From: Pseudomonas putida
Lineage (GTDB): Bacteria > Pseudomonadota > Gammaproteobacteria > Pseudomonadales > Pseudomonadaceae
Assembly (NCBI RefSeq): GCF_002741075.1
Contig: NZ_CP016634.1
Location: 5,570,501-5,634,500 of the forward strand
Direction: 5' to 3'
Length of the DNA: 64,000 bases
In this document: in pieces, positions 1 through 9,005 of the stretch
Numbering within the stretch: position 1 is the first letter of the stretch
Layout of the letters: each line of letters begins with the position of its first letter
The notes under the pieces: model-generated
What the model was told of the DNA's origin: nothing
Seen by the model: only the letters and a program-made list of their open reading frames with translations
Databases searched by the model: none
Program-made: the position numbers and the translations under genes

Positions 1-36
1 GGCCAGGGGTTCGTCATCAACGATCAGGACATTCAT
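1..36 (-). CDS. algR: AlgR-type response regulator, N-terminal fragment at window edge
   Basis: Only the first 12 codons are inside the window. They read MNVLIVDDEPLA, the start of a receiver domain with the acidic DD pair that binds Mg2+ next to the phosphoacceptor site. AlgR is a LytTR-class response regulator controlling alginate and type IV pilus genes in pseudomonads. Its divergent position beside argH matches the usual Pseudomonas order. The identity rests on twelve residues plus synteny, so it is likely but not proven. Confidence 0.75.
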   Translation of the reverse strand, partial: MNVLIVDDEPLA

Positions 37-344
37 AATTACGCTGGATTCCTGAGTGAGTCTCGCATGGGTAGAGCGTAGACAAAGTGTAGGGCGACCG
101 ACACGCGGTCACGCTCTAGACCGATGCGACGGCCAAAGATTCACTGGCCCGGCAGATTCGCCGCCAGTCCTCTGTCCAACTGTAGACGGTCCATGGAACA
201 CTGCCGTTCAATCGTTGAATATCCCCACATACCGTTTCACCCTGCGTTTTGCGAGATTTCTCTCGACCAGCGCCCTGCGGCGCGCACTCCAACCCTGCTA
301 TGATCGGCGCCACTTTTTCGTTCACGCCTTCAACGAGTGAATCC
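37..344. other. intergenic region between algR and argH
   Basis: About 300 bases separate the two divergent genes and must hold both promoters. I see no convincing small gene, terminator or strong palindrome; the short open frames here lack ribosome sites and family resemblance. Confidence 0.5.
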
Positions 345-1739
345 ATGAGCACCGACAAGACCAATCAGTCCTGGGGCGGCCGCTTCAGTGAGCCCGTCGA
401 CGCCTTCGTCGCCCGTTTCACCGCCTCGGTCGATTTCGACAAGCGCCTCTACCGCCACGACATCATGGGTTCGATCGCCCACGCCACCATGCTGGCGCAG
501 GTCGGCGTACTCACCGACGCCGAGCGCGATGCCATCATCGACGGTCTGAAGACCATCCAGGGCGAGATCGAGGCGGGCAGCTTCGACTGGCGTGTCGACC
601 TGGAAGACGTGCACATGAACATCGAGGCACGCCTGACCGACCGCATCGGCATCACCGGCAAGAAGCTGCACACCGGCCGTAGCCGCAACGACCAGGTGGC
701 CACCGACATCCGTCTGTGGCTGCGCGACGAAATCGACCTGATCCTGGCCGAGATCACTCGCCTGCAACAGGGCCTGCTGGAGCAGGCCGAGCGTGAAGCC
801 GAGACCATCATGCCCGGCTTCACCCACCTGCAGACCGCCCAGCCGGTGACCTTCGGTCATCACCTGCTGGCCTGGTTCGAGATGCTCAGCCGCGACTACG
901 AGCGCCTGGTCGACTGCCGCAAGCGCACCAACCGCATGCCGCTGGGCAGCGCCGCGCTGGCCGGCACCACCTACCCGATCGACCGTGAGCTGACCTGCAA
1001 GCTGCTGGGCTTCGAGGCCGTGGCCGGCAACTCGCTGGATGGCGTCTCGGACCGCGACTTCGCCATCGAATTCTGCGCCGCGGCGAGCTTGGCGATGATG
1101 CACCTGTCGCGCTTCTCCGAAGAGCTGGTGCTCTGGACCAGCGCACAGTTCCAGTTCATCGACCTGCCCGACCGCTTCTGCACCGGCAGCTCGATCATGC
1201 CGCAAAAGAAGAACCCGGACGTCCCGGAGCTGGTACGTGGCAAGAGCGGCCGCGTGTTCGGCGCGCTGACCGGCCTGCTGACCCTGATGAAAGGCCAGCC
1301 GCTGGCCTACAACAAGGACAACCAGGAAGACAAAGAGCCGCTGTTCGATGCCGCCGACACCCTGCGCGACTCCCTGCGCGCGTTCGCCGACATGATTCCG
1401 GCAATCAAGCCCAAGCACGCCATCATGCGTGAGGCGGCCCTGCGTGGTTTCTCCACCGCCACGGACCTGGCCGACTACCTGGTCCGTCGCGGCCTGCCGT
1501 TCCGTGACTGCCACGAGATCGTCGGCCACGCAGTGAAGTACGGCGTCGATAGCGGCAAGGACCTGGCCGAAATGAGCCTGGACGAACTGCGCCAGTTCAG
1601 CGACCAGATCGAGCAGGACGTGTTCGCCGTGCTGACCCTGGAAGGCTCGGTCAACGCGCGCAACCACATCGGCGGCACCGCTCCTGCCCAGGTGCGCGCT
1701 GCGGTGGCGCGCGGCAAGGCGCTGCTGGCTTCGCGCTAA
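345..1739 (+). CDS. argH: argininosuccinate lyase
   Basis: Cytoplasmic enzyme (464 aa) that splits argininosuccinate into arginine and fumarate, the last step of arginine synthesis. The N-terminus [14 protein letters not shown] and the fumarase/aspartase signature [12 protein letters not shown] near residue 285 identify the family; HTGRSRNDQ near residue 110 is the conserved substrate-binding loop. Length is normal. The open frame extends upstream to 249, but homologues begin at the ATG at 345, so I use that start. It stands alone, divergent from algR, and is core genome. Confidence 0.97.
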   Translation: MSTDKTNQSWGGRFSEPVDAFVARFTASVDFDKRLYRHDIMGSIAHATMLAQVGVLTDAERDAIIDGLKTIQGEIEAGSFDWRVDLEDVHMNIEARLTDRIGITGKKLHTGRSRNDQVATDIRLWLRDEIDLILAEITRLQQGLLEQAEREAETIMPGFTHLQTAQPVTFGHHLLAWFEMLSRDYERLVDCRKRTNRMPLGSAALAGTTYPIDRELTCKLLGFEAVAGNSLDGVSDRDFAIEFCAAASLAMMHLSRFSEELVLWTSAQFQFIDLPDRFCTGSSIMPQKKNPDVPELVRGKSGRVFGALTGLLTLMKGQPLAYNKDNQEDKEPLFDAADTLRDSLRAFADMIPAIKPKHAIMREAALRGFSTATDLADYLVRRGLPFRDCHEIVGHAVKYGVDSGKDLAEMSLDELRQFSDQIEQDVFAVLTLEGSVNARNHIGGTAPAQVRAAVARGKALLASR

Positions 1740-1752
1740 CCCACCTCGCGAG

Positions 1753-1779
1753 GGCTTTGCCGGGGACACCGGCAAAGCC
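1753..1779. terminator. perfect 11-bp inverted repeat after argH
   Basis: GGCTTTGCCGG and CCGGCAAAGCC flank a 5-base loop 13 bases after the argH stop. There is no T-run, so it may be a weak terminator or a REP-type palindrome. A REP-like half (CGCGGCTAAAGCCGCTCC) follows near 1807. Confidence 0.5.
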
Positions 1780-1967
1780 GGCGCCAGACACCGCGCCGTC
1801 TGTTTCGCGGCTAAAGCCGCTCCTACAGGTCCAGCGGCGGCAGTCAGAGCAGCGCAAAACCTGTGAGAGCGGGTTCATCGAGGCGTCGAACCGCCGCGAA
1901 CACCGGCGCAGCCGGCGCCAGGCAAGGCGAAGCCGCTCCTCATGGCCGCATATGGCCGCTTCTTCTC

Positions 1968-2627
1968 TTAGCGTTTGCTGCGAATCATCTCCTGGAACGC
2001 TGGCATCGCCGCGTCCTTGTCCGCCACGATCCGCGCCATGTGCGGGTTCGCCCCCAGTTTCTCCAGCAAGGCCTTGGCCTGCGGGAACTCCGCCAGGAAA
2101 TCGACGTTAAGCACCTTCTTGCCCACCGCACAGGCCAGGTCCACCGAGAAGCAGAACATCAAGTCGGCCAGCGTCAGCATCTCGCCCGCCACGTACGGGG
2201 CAAACTTGCCGTTGCGCTTGAGCGTTGCAAAGCCGGCCAGCAGCTCTGTGCGAGCGCGCTCCTTGAGCAGTGGCTCGACCGCCATGCCGAAGAAAGCCTC
2301 GGAATAACAGGTCCGCGCGGGCAACTCGATGTACAGCTCGATTTCCTTGAGCAGCTCGCGCACTTTGGCTTGGGCGAAGGCATCTGCCGGCAGCAGCGGC
2401 TTGCCACCCTGGGTCTGCTCGATGTAGTCGAGGATCACGGTGGTTTCGCTGAGAAAGCCGTGCTCGGTCTCGAGCACCGGCACCTTGCCACGTGGGCTTA
2501 TGGCCAACGCTTGAGGGGTCTGGTTGGGAACGAACAGCACCTCTTCGAATGGCAGGCCTTTTTCCAGCAAGGCCAGTTTGACCATGTTGTAGTAGTTGCT
2601 GACCGCAAATCCATGAAGCTTGAGCAT
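1968..2627 (-). CDS. glutathione S-transferase family protein
   Basis: A 219-aa cytosolic GST. The N-terminal thioredoxin-like domain (residues 1-80) begins MLKLHGFAVSNYYNMVKLAL, with the cis-proline context KVPVLE near residue 50 and the glutathione-contacting ET pair near 62. The all-helical C-terminal domain follows and contains TLADLMFCF, the usual N-capping region. Substrate cannot be told from sequence; such proteins conjugate or reduce electrophiles with glutathione. Single gene between argH and a small hypothetical, normal length. Confidence 0.85.
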   Translation of the reverse strand: MLKLHGFAVSNYYNMVKLALLEKGLPFEEVLFVPNQTPQALAISPRGKVPVLETEHGFLSETTVILDYIEQTQGGKPLLPADAFAQAKVRELLKEIELYIELPARTCYSEAFFGMAVEPLLKERARTELLAGFATLKRNGKFAPYVAGEMLTLADLMFCFSVDLACAVGKKVLNVDFLAEFPQAKALLEKLGANPHMARIVADKDAAMPAFQEMIRSKR

Positions 2628-2772
2628 TGTTACAGCCTCCAGGCCGTGTGGGGATGGCCCGGCTTTTATAGACCCATCCCCAGGCGCTGACCAGCATCAT
2701 CGGCCCGGTCGATGACCAGGCATCGCCTGCCCAGGCATGGCACACTGTGCATCCCACCCCAGGAGCACTGCC

Positions 2773-3081
2773 ATGAGCGAGCCCAGCGACATCGACAACA
2801 ACGAAGAGGAAGCCTTCGTCGAGGCAACCTTGACCCAGGCCATCGAAAACCAGATCGAAAGCGGCGAGCCGCCGGCGGCCAAGGCCACGTTCAACAAGCT
2901 GACGCTGGTCGGCTACGAGCGAGAGGACATTCTCAACCTCATGGCCCATGTCCTGGCCATCGAAATCGATGCCATGCTCGACGAAGACCGCCCCTTCAAC
3001 GGTGAGTGGTACGAGAACGCCCTGCGCGCCCTGCCCGAGCTGCCACCTGAAGCAGATCAAGGCGACGACGACGAAGCCTGA
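2773..3081 (+). CDS. conserved small acidic hypothetical protein
   Basis: A 102-aa, strongly acidic, probably helical protein. I start it at the ATG at 2773, preceded by AGGAGC; an upstream in-frame ATG at 2737 lacks a site and adds unlike residues. No known catalytic motif. It lies just before another small conserved gene in what looks like ordinary core genome. Function unknown. Confidence 0.75.
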   Translation: MSEPSDIDNNEEEAFVEATLTQAIENQIESGEPPAAKATFNKLTLVGYEREDILNLMAHVLAIEIDAMLDEDRPFNGEWYENALRALPELPPEADQGDDDEA

Positions 3082-3145
3082 CTACACTCCAGGATCAGGC
3101 ACCGACCACGGTGCCTCCGTCCTTGTCTGGAAGTCAGGAGTCGCC

Positions 3146-3391
3146 ATGTCCTTTACCCCCGAACTGATCGCCGAACTGGAAGTCCTCGCCCTGTTCAACC
3201 TGGATTCCCACCAGGAAGGCATCAAGGTCCACAGCAACGCTGCCCCTGCCCTGGTGGCCGCCGCCCGCCGCCTGTACGACAAACAACTCACCGACCAGCC
3301 CGATGGTGGCTACCTGACCAGCCTGGGGCTGGATGCCGCCCAGAGCGTCCAGCAAGTGCTGACCATCCTCAAGGCCGCACAGCCAGCCTGA
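3146..3391 (+). CDS. TIGR02647-like small conserved protein
   Basis: An 81-aa protein starting MSFTPELIAELEVLALFNLD. The opening block and overall size resemble the Pseudomonas family TIGR02647, whose role is unknown. A GGAG site precedes the ATG at 3146. It follows the 102-aa gene by 64 bases in the same direction. The family assignment is from memory of its N-terminal block. Confidence 0.7.
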   Translation: MSFTPELIAELEVLALFNLDSHQEGIKVHSNAAPALVAAARRLYDKQLTDQPDGGYLTSLGLDAAQSVQQVLTILKAAQPA

Positions 3392-3410
3392 GCCTTTCTG
3401 CGCCCCTTTA

Positions 3411-3458
3411 CAGCCAAGCCCGTCCCGGTACACAGCTGTGCCGGGACGGGCTTGGCTG
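3411..3458. terminator. 18-bp perfect inverted repeat, probable terminator
   Basis: CAGCCAAGCCCGTCCCGG (3411-3428) pairs perfectly with 3441-3458; the 12-base loop contains a further palindrome CACAGCTGTG. It lies 20 bases after the small conserved gene and before cyaA. It lacks a T-run, yet the stem is unusually long for a chance repeat. Confidence 0.6.
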
Positions 3459-3573
3459 TGAACAGACCATGTAATGACGGGTAAATGACGTCAAAAAACC
3501 AGTTTTTTCTTATCCGACTCCATCGCTCAGGCTAAACTCGCCGATGCTTCCCTGGCCCTGTCCTGAGTGCGCA

Positions 3574-6438
3574 ATGAACAGCCCCCACGAAATCCGTCCC
3601 GACCTCGAGCAAGGCATCGACCGCAAGGAACTGGCGAAGCTGCGTGCGCGCTTTCTGCACCTGAACCAGGGCCGCCTGGCGCGCGCACTGGAGGGGCTGT
3701 CCACCCGTCAACAGCAAGTGCTCACCGCATTGCCACTGCTGTTTCACGTCAACCATCCCGTGCTCCCAGGCTATGTCTCGGGTACGACGCCGGCGGGGGT
3801 CTCGGGCTTCGAGCCAGGCCCTGATCTACTGGCCGAAGCCCAGCGCCTGGCCCGCTCCTTCACCTACAAACCCCGCCATGGCACTTCGCCCCAGTCGATT
3901 CATGGGTTGTTCCTGATGGGCAGCCTGGGCACGCTGGCTCAGGCTGAGCAAAGCGACATGGACCTGTGGGTGTGTCACGCCCCAGGGCTCGAGGAGGACG
4001 AACTGGCCGAACTGCGGCGAAAATGTCAGCTTCTGGAAGCCTGGGCCGCCAGCCAGGGCGCCGAGGCGCACTTCTTCCTCATCGAACCCCAGGGCTTCGT
4101 CCAGGGCGAACGCGAGGGCGAACTCAGCTCCGACGACTGCGGAACCACCCAGCACTACCTGCTGCTGGATGAGTTCTACCGCACCGCGATCTGGCTGGCA
4201 GGGCGCACGCCCTTGTGGTGGCTGGTGCCCGTATACGAGGAGCACAACTACCAGACCTACACCCAGACCCTGCTGTCCAAGCGTTTCATCCGCGCCGAGG
4301 ATGACCTGGACCTCGGTCACCTGGCGCACATTCCGCCCGGAGAGTTCGTCGGTGCCGGCTTGTGGCAGTTGTTCAAAGGTATCGACTCACCCTACAAGTC
4401 ACTGCTCAAGTTGCTGCTCACCGAGGTCTACGCCAGCGAACACCCCGATGTGCGTTGCCTGAGCCTGGAGTACAAGCAGGCGGTGTTCGCCAACCAGCTG
4501 GACCTCGACGCACTCGACCCCTACGTGATGGTCTACCGGCGCATCGAGCAGTACCTGCAACAACGGGGTGAGACCACCCGCCTGGAGCTGGTGCGGCGCA
4601 GCCTGTACCTGAAAGTGAACAAGAAGCTCAGCGAGTTCGGCCGCTCCCGCGCCGACGGCTGGCAGCGCCAGTTACTCGCACGCCTGGCCGATGAATGGGG
4701 CTGGGACGATCGCCAACTGGCCATGCTCGACACCCGCGCCCAATGGAAAGTCCGCCAGGTGGCCGCCGAACGCCGTGAGCTGGTGGCCGAGCTCAACCAC
4801 AGCTATCGCTTCCTCACCCAGTTCGCCCGCGACCAGAGCGCCAGCAGTCGTGCCGACCAACGCGACCTCAATGTACTGGGCCGTCGCTTGTACGCAGCCT
4901 TCGAGCGCCGGGCGGGCAAGATAGAAGTGATAAACCCCGGGATCGCGCCAGACCTGGCCGAAGACACCCTGACCCTGGTCCAGTCACCCAACCGCAAGGA
5001 ACCGGGCACAACCCACTGGGGCCTATACAACGGCAATCTGGGTGTCCACGAATGGGAGCATTTCAGCCCCATCAAACGTTGCCGAGAACTGCTCGAACTG
5101 CTCACCTGGGCCCATCGCAATGGCGTGATCGACAACACCACCCGCCTGGCCCTGCACCCCGGCGACAGCGACCTGACCGACTTCGAGCTGTTCAACTTGC
5201 TGGGTAGCCTGCAACAGAGCATCCCGCTGCCATTGGAGACGGTCAGCGAGGTCCGCCTGCTGCAACCGAGCGTGGCCGACGAGATTCTGCTGCTGGTCAA
5301 TGTCGGCGTCGACCCGCTGCGCCATCACCGTGACCTGAACATCCTGATGACCACCGAACGCACGGACTCGCTGAGCTACGCCGGCGTACGCGAGAACCTG
5401 GTGCTGACGCTCGATCAGATCACCCTCAACAGCTGGAACGAGGTGCTGGTCCAGCGCTATGACGGCGAGCACGCGCTGGTGCGCTGCCTGCGAGACCTCC
5501 TCAACGGCCTCGGCCAGCGCAATCAACGCCCTCGGCTACGGGTGCGCTGTTTCTGCCGCAATCGCGCCCAGGCCATCGCCCAGCGGGTCGAGGAAATTTT
5601 CGACACAGCGCAATTGCTGCTGGAGCAGAACCTCAACCACCGCTACCTGCTGCAAGTAGCGCAACACACCCATGTATTTGAGCTGCAACCAGGGCAAGTG
5701 ACCCTGACCACCCTGTCCGATCATGACGCAGTCATGGGCTGTCTGGGCGAGGAGCGCGGTCAGTACAGCCCTCTGCACCTGGACGCCAATGCCTTGCAGG
5801 ACCATGACCTGCCGCTGGTACTGGAACAGGGCCGCCGCGATTGCCTGCAGGTGTTCTATCGCTTGCTGGAGGGGTGGGCCGACCTGTACGTGCTGGATGA
5901 ATACAATGCACTGTGGCACCAGCGCCTGCCGTTGCAGGACGAGGCACACCTGTTGCTGCCACTGCAACGCTTCCTGCGCTCGGTGCTGGTACGACACGAT
6001 GCACAACTACCACTGGACAGCCTGCAGCAGACATCGCTGGAGATCCTGTATTACCAGTTGCTCCCATCGAGTCCTGGCAAGGCACGCAGCCTGGAGCAAC
6101 GTCCGGCACCGCGCGAAGGCGCCGACCAGCCGTACTATGAAGTCCAGGCAATCCTGCAGGCCAGCGCGTCGGACGAGGTACACATCACCCTCTACTGCAA
6201 CCAGCAGGAGTTCTCCGAGCTGGAGCATGGCGACCAGCTGTACGCCATGGTCGCTCGGCAAATCCTGGGGCAACGCCGTAGCGCGGGCAGCTATCGCTGC
6301 TACATCACCGATCTGGACCTGTCCGAACTGCTAGGCGAAGACCAGGGCTCCACCGTACTTTACCTGCGTTACAAAACCCTGCTGGAGCGGGCGCTCAACG
6401 GTGGTCTGGAGCAGTTACAGGCGACCCTCGCCCCCTGA
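3574..6438 (+). CDS. cyaA: class I adenylate cyclase
   Basis: Large (954 aa) enterobacterial-type adenylate cyclase that makes cAMP from ATP; in pseudomonads cAMP acts through Vfr/Crp-type regulators. The N-terminal catalytic half carries the nucleotidyltransferase core GSLGTLAQAEQSDMDLWVC near residues 120-138, with the metal-binding DMD. The C-terminal half is the long regulatory region typical of class I enzymes. I start at the ATG at 3574; the open frame reaches back to 3544 but those residues are unlike the family. Single transcription unit. Confidence 0.93.
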   Translation: MNSPHEIRPDLEQGIDRKELAKLRARFLHLNQGRLARALEGLSTRQQQVLTALPLLFHVNHPVLPGYVSGTTPAGVSGFEPGPDLLAEAQRLARSFTYKPRHGTSPQSIHGLFLMGSLGTLAQAEQSDMDLWVCHAPGLEEDELAELRRKCQLLEAWAASQGAEAHFFLIEPQGFVQGEREGELSSDDCGTTQHYLLLDEFYRTAIWLAGRTPLWWLVPVYEEHNYQTYTQTLLSKRFIRAEDDLDLGHLAHIPPGEFVGAGLWQLFKGIDSPYKSLLKLLLTEVYASEHPDVRCLSLEYKQAVFANQLDLDALDPYVMVYRRIEQYLQQRGETTRLELVRRSLYLKVNKKLSEFGRSRADGWQRQLLARLADEWGWDDRQLAMLDTRAQWKVRQVAAERRELVAELNHSYRFLTQFARDQSASSRADQRDLNVLGRRLYAAFERRAGKIEVINPGIAPDLAEDTLTLVQSPNRKEPGTTHWGLYNGNLGVHEWEHFSPIKRCRELLELLTWAHRNGVIDNTTRLALHPGDSDLTDFELFNLLGSLQQSIPLPLETVSEVRLLQPSVADEILLLVNVGVDPLRHHRDLNILMTTERTDSLSYAGVRENLVLTLDQITLNSWNEVLVQRYDGEHALVRCLRDLLNGLGQRNQRPRLRVRCFCRNRAQAIAQRVEEIFDTAQLLLEQNLNHRYLLQVAQHTHVFELQPGQVTLTTLSDHDAVMGCLGEERGQYSPLHLDANALQDHDLPLVLEQGRRDCLQVFYRLLEGWADLYVLDEYNALWHQRLPLQDEAHLLLPLQRFLRSVLVRHDAQLPLDSLQQTSLEILYYQLLPSSPGKARSLEQRPAPREGADQPYYEVQAILQASASDEVHITLYCNQQEFSELEHGDQLYAMVARQILGQRRSAGSYRCYITDLDLSELLGEDQGSTVLYLRYKTLLERALNGGLEQLQATLAP

Positions 6439-6516
6439 CTATGAGCACCGTTTCCCTCTAAACAGCCAATCCAGCCAACCAGAAGCTTTGCACTCATTCA
6501 ATGACTGGAGTGCGTT

Positions 6517-7359
6517 ATGAACAAGCAGAACTGGATGGGCAACCTGCCTGAGCTGGGCCGCCTACGAATCGATCAACTGGTGCTTCCGGGCAGCCATGAC
6601 TCAGGCATGGACAAGAATGCCGACAATGTCGTCCCCCCACAGGAGGTGACCCAGGACGCTTCCTGCATCGACCAGATCCGCGGCGGCATCCGTGTCCTTG
6701 ATCTACGAGTACGTGCCAGCCGTGAATACACCCCCGACTCCCCCTACCGCTACAAGCTCTATCACTTGAGCACTTCCGGGCGCACGGTACTTGGCGATGT
6801 GGTGCACGAGTTGAACCGCTTCTATGAGGATCCCGCCAACCAACGGGAGATCATCATTCTCGACTTCCATCAATTCGATAACTTCAGTACCCAGGAACAT
6901 GAGTGGATGCTGGCGATGCTGGAAAAGCACCTCGGCCCGCGAATCATTCCTTACGATTTGCACTCACTGACCTTGGATCAACTCTGGAATGACCATCCAG
7001 GCCAAACGGTGGTGATCGCCTATAACCATAGTGCTGGCGGGGACCATTGGGATGGTGTGGAACAGGTCTGGATCGGTGAGAACACACCGTCTACCAAGGA
7101 ACTGAAAGCCTTCATGGATGACAAGGCACAACGCTACAAGCCTGACGGCACACTGCGCTCGATCCAGTGCGCCAAATACAACAAAGTGGTATTCACGCCC
7201 GATGACTTCAGCGACAAGATCGATGAGTGGTTCGACTCGCAAGATCTGGACAGTTATATCCAGGGCTTCTACATCATCAACACCGATTGGTCGCTGCGTA
7301 GCCGCATCGTCGACAACTGCATCCACGCCTGCCAACTCAGGGCGCAGTACGCGCCCTGA
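6517..7359 (+). CDS. phosphatidylinositol-specific phospholipase C X-domain protein
   Basis: A 280-aa protein that is nearly all one PI-PLC X domain. LPGSHDSG holds His27 and LYHLS holds His83, the positions of the two catalytic histidines of bacterial PI-PLCs (His32 and His82 in the Bacillus enzyme). IRVLDLRV and REIIILDFHQF are the conserved barrel strands. Such enzymes cleave glycerophospho-inositol-type bonds. No signal peptide is visible, which is unusual for an enzyme meant to act outside the cell. Strong GGAG-type site before the ATG at 6517. Confidence 0.85.
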   Translation: MNKQNWMGNLPELGRLRIDQLVLPGSHDSGMDKNADNVVPPQEVTQDASCIDQIRGGIRVLDLRVRASREYTPDSPYRYKLYHLSTSGRTVLGDVVHELNRFYEDPANQREIIILDFHQFDNFSTQEHEWMLAMLEKHLGPRIIPYDLHSLTLDQLWNDHPGQTVVIAYNHSAGGDHWDGVEQVWIGENTPSTKELKAFMDDKAQRYKPDGTLRSIQCAKYNKVVFTPDDFSDKIDEWFDSQDLDSYIQGFYIINTDWSLRSRIVDNCIHACQLRAQYAP

Positions 7360-7373
7360 AATCCACGTAGGGA

Positions 7374-7784
7374 TCAGAGATCGAAGTCGCCCGCCGCTTC
7401 CGGCTGGTATTCGACCGCCAGCAGCTTGAGCTTGAGGGTCTTGCCACCCGGGGCCGGCCAGTCGATCTGGTCGCCCACCGACAACCCCAGCAGCGCACAG
7501 CCGATCGGTGCCAGGATCGAGACACTGCCTTCGAGGCCGGCATCCTTCGGATAGACCAGGGTCAGGTGATAGTCCTTGCCACTGGCCTCTTCGCGGCAGT
7601 GCACGCGCGAGTTCATGGTCACCACACCGGCCGGGACGTCCTCGTGACCGACCACCTGATCGGCGCGGTCCAGCTCGTCCTGCAGGGCGAGCACACCCGG
7701 CGTACTTTCGTCGAGGCTGTCGATCAGGCGCTCGAGACGCTGTACGTCCAATCGGGTGAGGATGAGGGAAGGCTTGGTGCTCAT
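7374..7784 (-). CDS. rnk: Rnk, nucleoside diphosphate kinase regulator
   Basis: A 136-aa protein with an N-terminal coiled region and a C-terminal GreA/GreB-type domain (SVLAPIGCALLGLSVGDQI-like block near residue 95). Rnk binds RNA polymerase and in Pseudomonas affects nucleoside diphosphate kinase levels and alginate. I start at MSTKPS (7784); the frame extends to 7835 through a terminator hairpin, so the longer form is not credible. It ends 14 bases from the convergent PI-PLC gene. Confidence 0.9.
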   Translation of the reverse strand: MSTKPSLILTRLDVQRLERLIDSLDESTPGVLALQDELDRADQVVGHEDVPAGVVTMNSRVHCREEASGKDYHLTLVYPKDAGLEGSVSILAPIGCALLGLSVGDQIDWPAPGGKTLKLKLLAVEYQPEAAGDFDL

Positions 7785-7821
7785 GATCCAGTCAGACTCC
7801 TTTTTAACAGGCAGATAAAGC

Positions 7822-7846
7822 AAAACCCCGCCCAAGGGCGGGGTTT
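7822..7846 (-). terminator. rho-independent terminator of the cyaY unit
   Basis: AAACCCCGCCC and GGGCGGGGTTT form an 11-bp stem with a 2-base spacer. On the minus strand it is followed by TTTTGCTTT and lies 70 bases after the DUF1289 stop. Confidence 0.85.
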
Positions 7847-7917
7847 GTGAATGCTTTTGGCGTCATCGACGCAAGCCCGACACTACCACAGTCGGACAAA
7901 TACTCAAGCCCGGTCCG

Positions 7918-8139
7918 TCAATGGCCGATGTGCTGCTCGCGCAGGGTCTGGGCTTCGTGACAGATCTGCCGACGCCGTTCGTCGTCGGCCGAACGCCATT
8001 CGCGGATGTGCTCGACATGCCGAAAACATCCCGTACAGACTCGGCGTTCGTCGAGCCGACACACACTGATGCAGGGCGACGGCACCGCCGGGCTGACATT
8101 GCTGTAGAGCGGTTTGGGCGGCCGGGACTGGTCACTCAT
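7918..8139 (-). CDS. DUF1289 family protein
   Basis: A 73-aa protein with the DUF1289 signature: PSPCISVCRLDE, then CTGCFR and EWRSADDERRR. The four cysteines suggest a bound metal or iron-sulfur cofactor; the role is unknown. The ATG at 8139 is one base after the cyaY stop, so it is almost certainly co-transcribed and translationally coupled with cyaY, fitting a link to iron or Fe-S metabolism (inference from context). Confidence 0.88.
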   Translation of the reverse strand: MSDQSRPPKPLYSNVSPAVPSPCISVCRLDERRVCTGCFRHVEHIREWRSADDERRRQICHEAQTLREQHIGH

Positions 8140-8140
8140 T

Positions 8141-8473
8141 TCAGATCTCGTCGAAGTCCAGCTTCTCGCCGGCCCGCTCCCAGACGATACGCTCGAGCAT
8201 CTCGCCCAGCAGCTCCTCGCTCTTCTCACAGACCCACTTGCCGCTCTCTTCGTCGTAGTCGAAGTGGAACCCCCCGGAACGGTCGGCCAACCACAGCTGG
8301 CGCAGCGGCTCCTGACGGCTGAAAATCAGCTGGCTGCCGCTGTCGAACTTGATGGTGAGCACCCCGGCGGAGTTCTCCATGTCCACGTCCAGCCCGCTCT
8401 CATCGAACAGGTCTTCCAGGGCCTGTTGGGTCGCGTCGACCAGATCGTGGAAACGCGCTTCGCTCAAACTCAT
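8141..8473 (-). CDS. cyaY: frataxin homologue CyaY
   Basis: A 110-aa bacterial frataxin: acidic first helix (DLVDATQQALEDLFDE), then the beta-sheet blocks GVLTIKFDSGSQLIFSRQEP and LWLADRSGGFHFDY. CyaY binds iron and tunes the IscS/IscU Fe-S assembly machine in the cytoplasm. Length and start are normal. First gene of a two-gene unit with DUF1289, divergent from the lptM-lysA operon as usual in Pseudomonas. Confidence 0.95.
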   Translation of the reverse strand: MSLSEARFHDLVDATQQALEDLFDESGLDVDMENSAGVLTIKFDSGSQLIFSRQEPLRQLWLADRSGGFHFDYDEESGKWVCEKSEELLGEMLERIVWERAGEKLDFDEI

Positions 8474-8573
8474 TGCAGGAACCTCGAAATTGGCTGCTTA
8501 CGGCAAGCCGGGCAAGATACGGGCGGCGTGCCGGGAATGCAAAGGTTAGCGCCAGTCCATACTGCCCCAATCG

Positions 8574-8642
8574 CGGGGCAAGCCTGCGCCTACAGGGCCG
8601 GCGTCGCATCTTGCAGGAGCGGGCTTGCCCCCGCGATTGGGC
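8574..8642. repeat. inverted pair of REP elements
   Basis: CCCCAATCGCGGGGCAAGCC (8575-8594) is mirrored by GGCTTGCCCCCGCGATTGGG (about 8622-8641), with CTACAGG/GCAGGAGC tails between. This is the arrangement of P. putida-type REP palindromes, which are mobilised by a RAYT transposase elsewhere in the genome. It fills most of the gap between the divergent cyaY and lptM. Confidence 0.75.
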
Positions 8643-8777
8643 GTTGCTGACCGGACAAGAATAGCCAAATCAAGTCGGGGGTTGGCCCTCCGCCAGGCGG
8701 ACCGGTCCTTGCATAGGCAATCCAGCAGGCGCTCGGTATACTCGGGCGCAATACTGCATATTTCAAAGGATTCGCCA

Positions 8778-8996
8778 ATGAAGCGCCTGATTTCCTCCCT
8801 CGCGGCGCTGGTCGCGGTTGCCTGCCTCGTTTCGGCCTGCGGTCAGAAGGGCCCCCTGTACCTGCCGGAAGACGGCAAGGACGGCAAGGACGCCCGCAAA
8901 TCGCACCAGCATCAAGCGACCCAGCCAGCTCAGCCGGCCGAGACGCTCGAGCCTGTCGAACCCGCCCATTCAGAGTCGCAGCCCGCGCAGTACTAA
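8778..8996 (+). CDS. lptM: LptM-type small lipoprotein
   Basis: A 72-aa lipoprotein. The signal peptide ends in the lipobox LVSAC, followed directly by [11 protein letters not shown], the hallmark of the LptM (YifL) family, which helps the LptDE outer-membrane translocon mature. The tail is low-complexity, rich in Gln, Pro and Glu. It stands 9 bases before lysA and is expected to be co-transcribed with it. Confidence 0.88.
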   Translation: MKRLISSLAALVAVACLVSACGQKGPLYLPEDGKDGKDARKSHQHQATQPAQPAETLEPVEPAHSESQPAQY

Positions 8997-9005
8997 GGAA
9001 ATCCA

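Noticed and set aside
330..1775. Long open frame of 481 codons antisense to argH
   Set aside because: High-GC codon bias opens antisense frames. The argH protein is unmistakable and the antisense product has repetitive Gln/Val/His composition with no family likeness.
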